NCBI GenBank assembly: GCA_910585135.1
Contig: CAJUEB010000010.1
Span: forward strand, 1 to 7,393
DNA: 7,393 nucleotides
Source of the DNA: an uncultured Eubacteriales bacterium
GTDB lineage: Bacteria > Bacillota > Clostridia > Peptostreptococcales > Anaerovoracaceae
Direction of reading: 5' to 3'
Shown: positions 6,782 to 7,393 of the stretch, in pieces
How positions within the stretch are numbered: position 1 is the first letter of the stretch
Layout of the letters: each line of letters starts with the position of its first letter
The notes under the pieces: generated by a model
Seen by the model: the letters and a program-made list of their open reading frames with translations, nothing else
Databases searched by the model: none
Told to the model about the DNA's origin: nothing
Program-made: the position numbers and the translations under genes

Positions 6782-7393
6782 GATTTTGCTCTACTATAAC
6801 GCCTATTCGGGGAGCGGCGTTTTTAAGAACAATCTGGACCATATCGTGGAAAAGTGCCAGGCGGCGGGGTATCAGGTGATTCCTGTACGGGCGGCTAAGG
6901 GCTTTGTAATCAACGATGTATTGGCACGGATTGACCAGAGTGAATTTAGCAGGATTATTGCAGCGGGCGGAGACGGAACGATTAATCTGTGCGTCAATGC
7001 GATGATTGAGAATGACATTCACTTGCCGCTGGCGATTCTGCCGGCAGGGACGGCGAATGATTTTGCGTACTATTTTGAGTTGCCGCAGGATATCGATTAT
7101 CAGCTCGATGTTGCTTTAGGTAAAAAAACGACGAAGGTGGATGTAGGCGAAGTCAATAATAAGCATTTTATCAATGTGGCGGCTTTGGGGGCGCTGATCG
7201 ACGTGAGCCAGAAAACCGATCCGAATTTGAAAAATGCCATTGGGGTCATGGCTTATTATTTAAAGGCGTTGACCGAGCTGCCGCAGGTGCATCCGATCCC
7301 GGTCAAGCTGACGACGCCGAACGAGGTGTATTTTGAAGAGATCTATTTTATGGTAGTCATGAACGGTGAGTCGGCAGGCGGATTTCGGAAACT
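6756..7393 (+). CDS. Diacylglycerol kinase/YegS-type lipid kinase, 3' end cut by window
   Basis: Probable ATP-dependent kinase of diacylglycerol or a related lipid, of the DAGK-catalytic family (DgkB, YegS, BmrU). It probably acts at the inner face of the membrane without a membrane span. The 212 visible residues are open to the window edge; complete members have about 290-320. Motifs are YNAYSGSG (14-21, in place of the usual NPxSGxG), the nucleotide-binding GGDGT (71-75), PAGTANDFA (96-104) and KVDVGEV (127-133), with VMNGESAGGF (201-210) matching the conserved Asn-Gly and glycine block that begins the C-terminal domain. The start overlaps folC by 26 bases. The substrate cannot be assigned: DgkB in Bacillus uses diacylglycerol, while other members act on other lipids. 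Confidence 0.9.
   Translation, partial: MNREKDANKILLYYNAYSGSGVFKNNLDHIVEKCQAAGYQVIPVRAAKGFVINDVLARIDQSEFSRIIAAGGDGTINLCVNAMIENDIHLPLAILPAGTANDFAYYFELPQDIDYQLDVALGKKTTKVDVGEVNNKHFINVAALGALIDVSQKTDPNLKNAIGVMAYYLKALTELPQVHPIPVKLTTPNEVYFEEIYFMVVMNGESAGGFRK

Noticed and set aside
1..7393. CRISPR array, insertion sequence, tRNA or rRNA gene, phage or defence module
   Set aside because: No regular repeat-spacer pattern, no transposase or inverted terminal repeats, and no RNA gene signatures; the window is filled with co-directional cellular genes.

Overview
The window is about 7.4 kb of bacterial chromosome, densely coded on the + strand. Gene content and order (a LarC-type nickel protein, then valS directly followed by folC, then a diacylglycerol-kinase-type lipid kinase), Shine-Dalgarno sites close to AGGAGG, a UUG start and moderate G+C suggest a Clostridia-like member of the Bacillota. 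The valS-folC pairing is a familiar Bacillota arrangement. I cannot name a genus from sequence alone.

Layout: positions 1-197 are an AT-rich leader with a diverged 37-bp tandem duplication and a plausible sigma-A-type promoter very close to the first start codon. Next come larC (198-1682, LarC1 part only, with a large His-rich segment), a small two-span membrane protein of unknown function (1679-2179, overlapping larC by 4 bases), valS (2195-5071), a 243-base purine-rich spacer with degenerate repeats (5072-5314), folC (5315-6781), and the first 212 codons of a YegS/DgkB-type lipid kinase (6756-7393, cut by the window edge, overlapping folC by 26 bases). All genes are co-directional and no convincing terminator was seen between them, so one transcript is possible, although the spacer before folC could hold an undetected signal.

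Functionally this is a mixed housekeeping set: a nickel-pincer cofactor or nickel-handling protein, tRNA charging with valine, folate polyglutamylation and lipid phosphorylation. I see no common pathway, and no mobile element, CRISPR array, RNA gene or defence system.

The most unusual property is shared by three proteins. LarC, ValRS and FolC each carry low-complexity segments of about 34-100 residues that interrupt or extend otherwise ordinary family sequences, at positions where domain linkers are expected. Several contain short direct DNA repeats offset by a multiple of three bases, which suggests in-frame repeat expansion. The second notable point is that LarC has no LarC2 domain, the part known to bind CTP, and ends instead in a Ser/Gly-rich tail.
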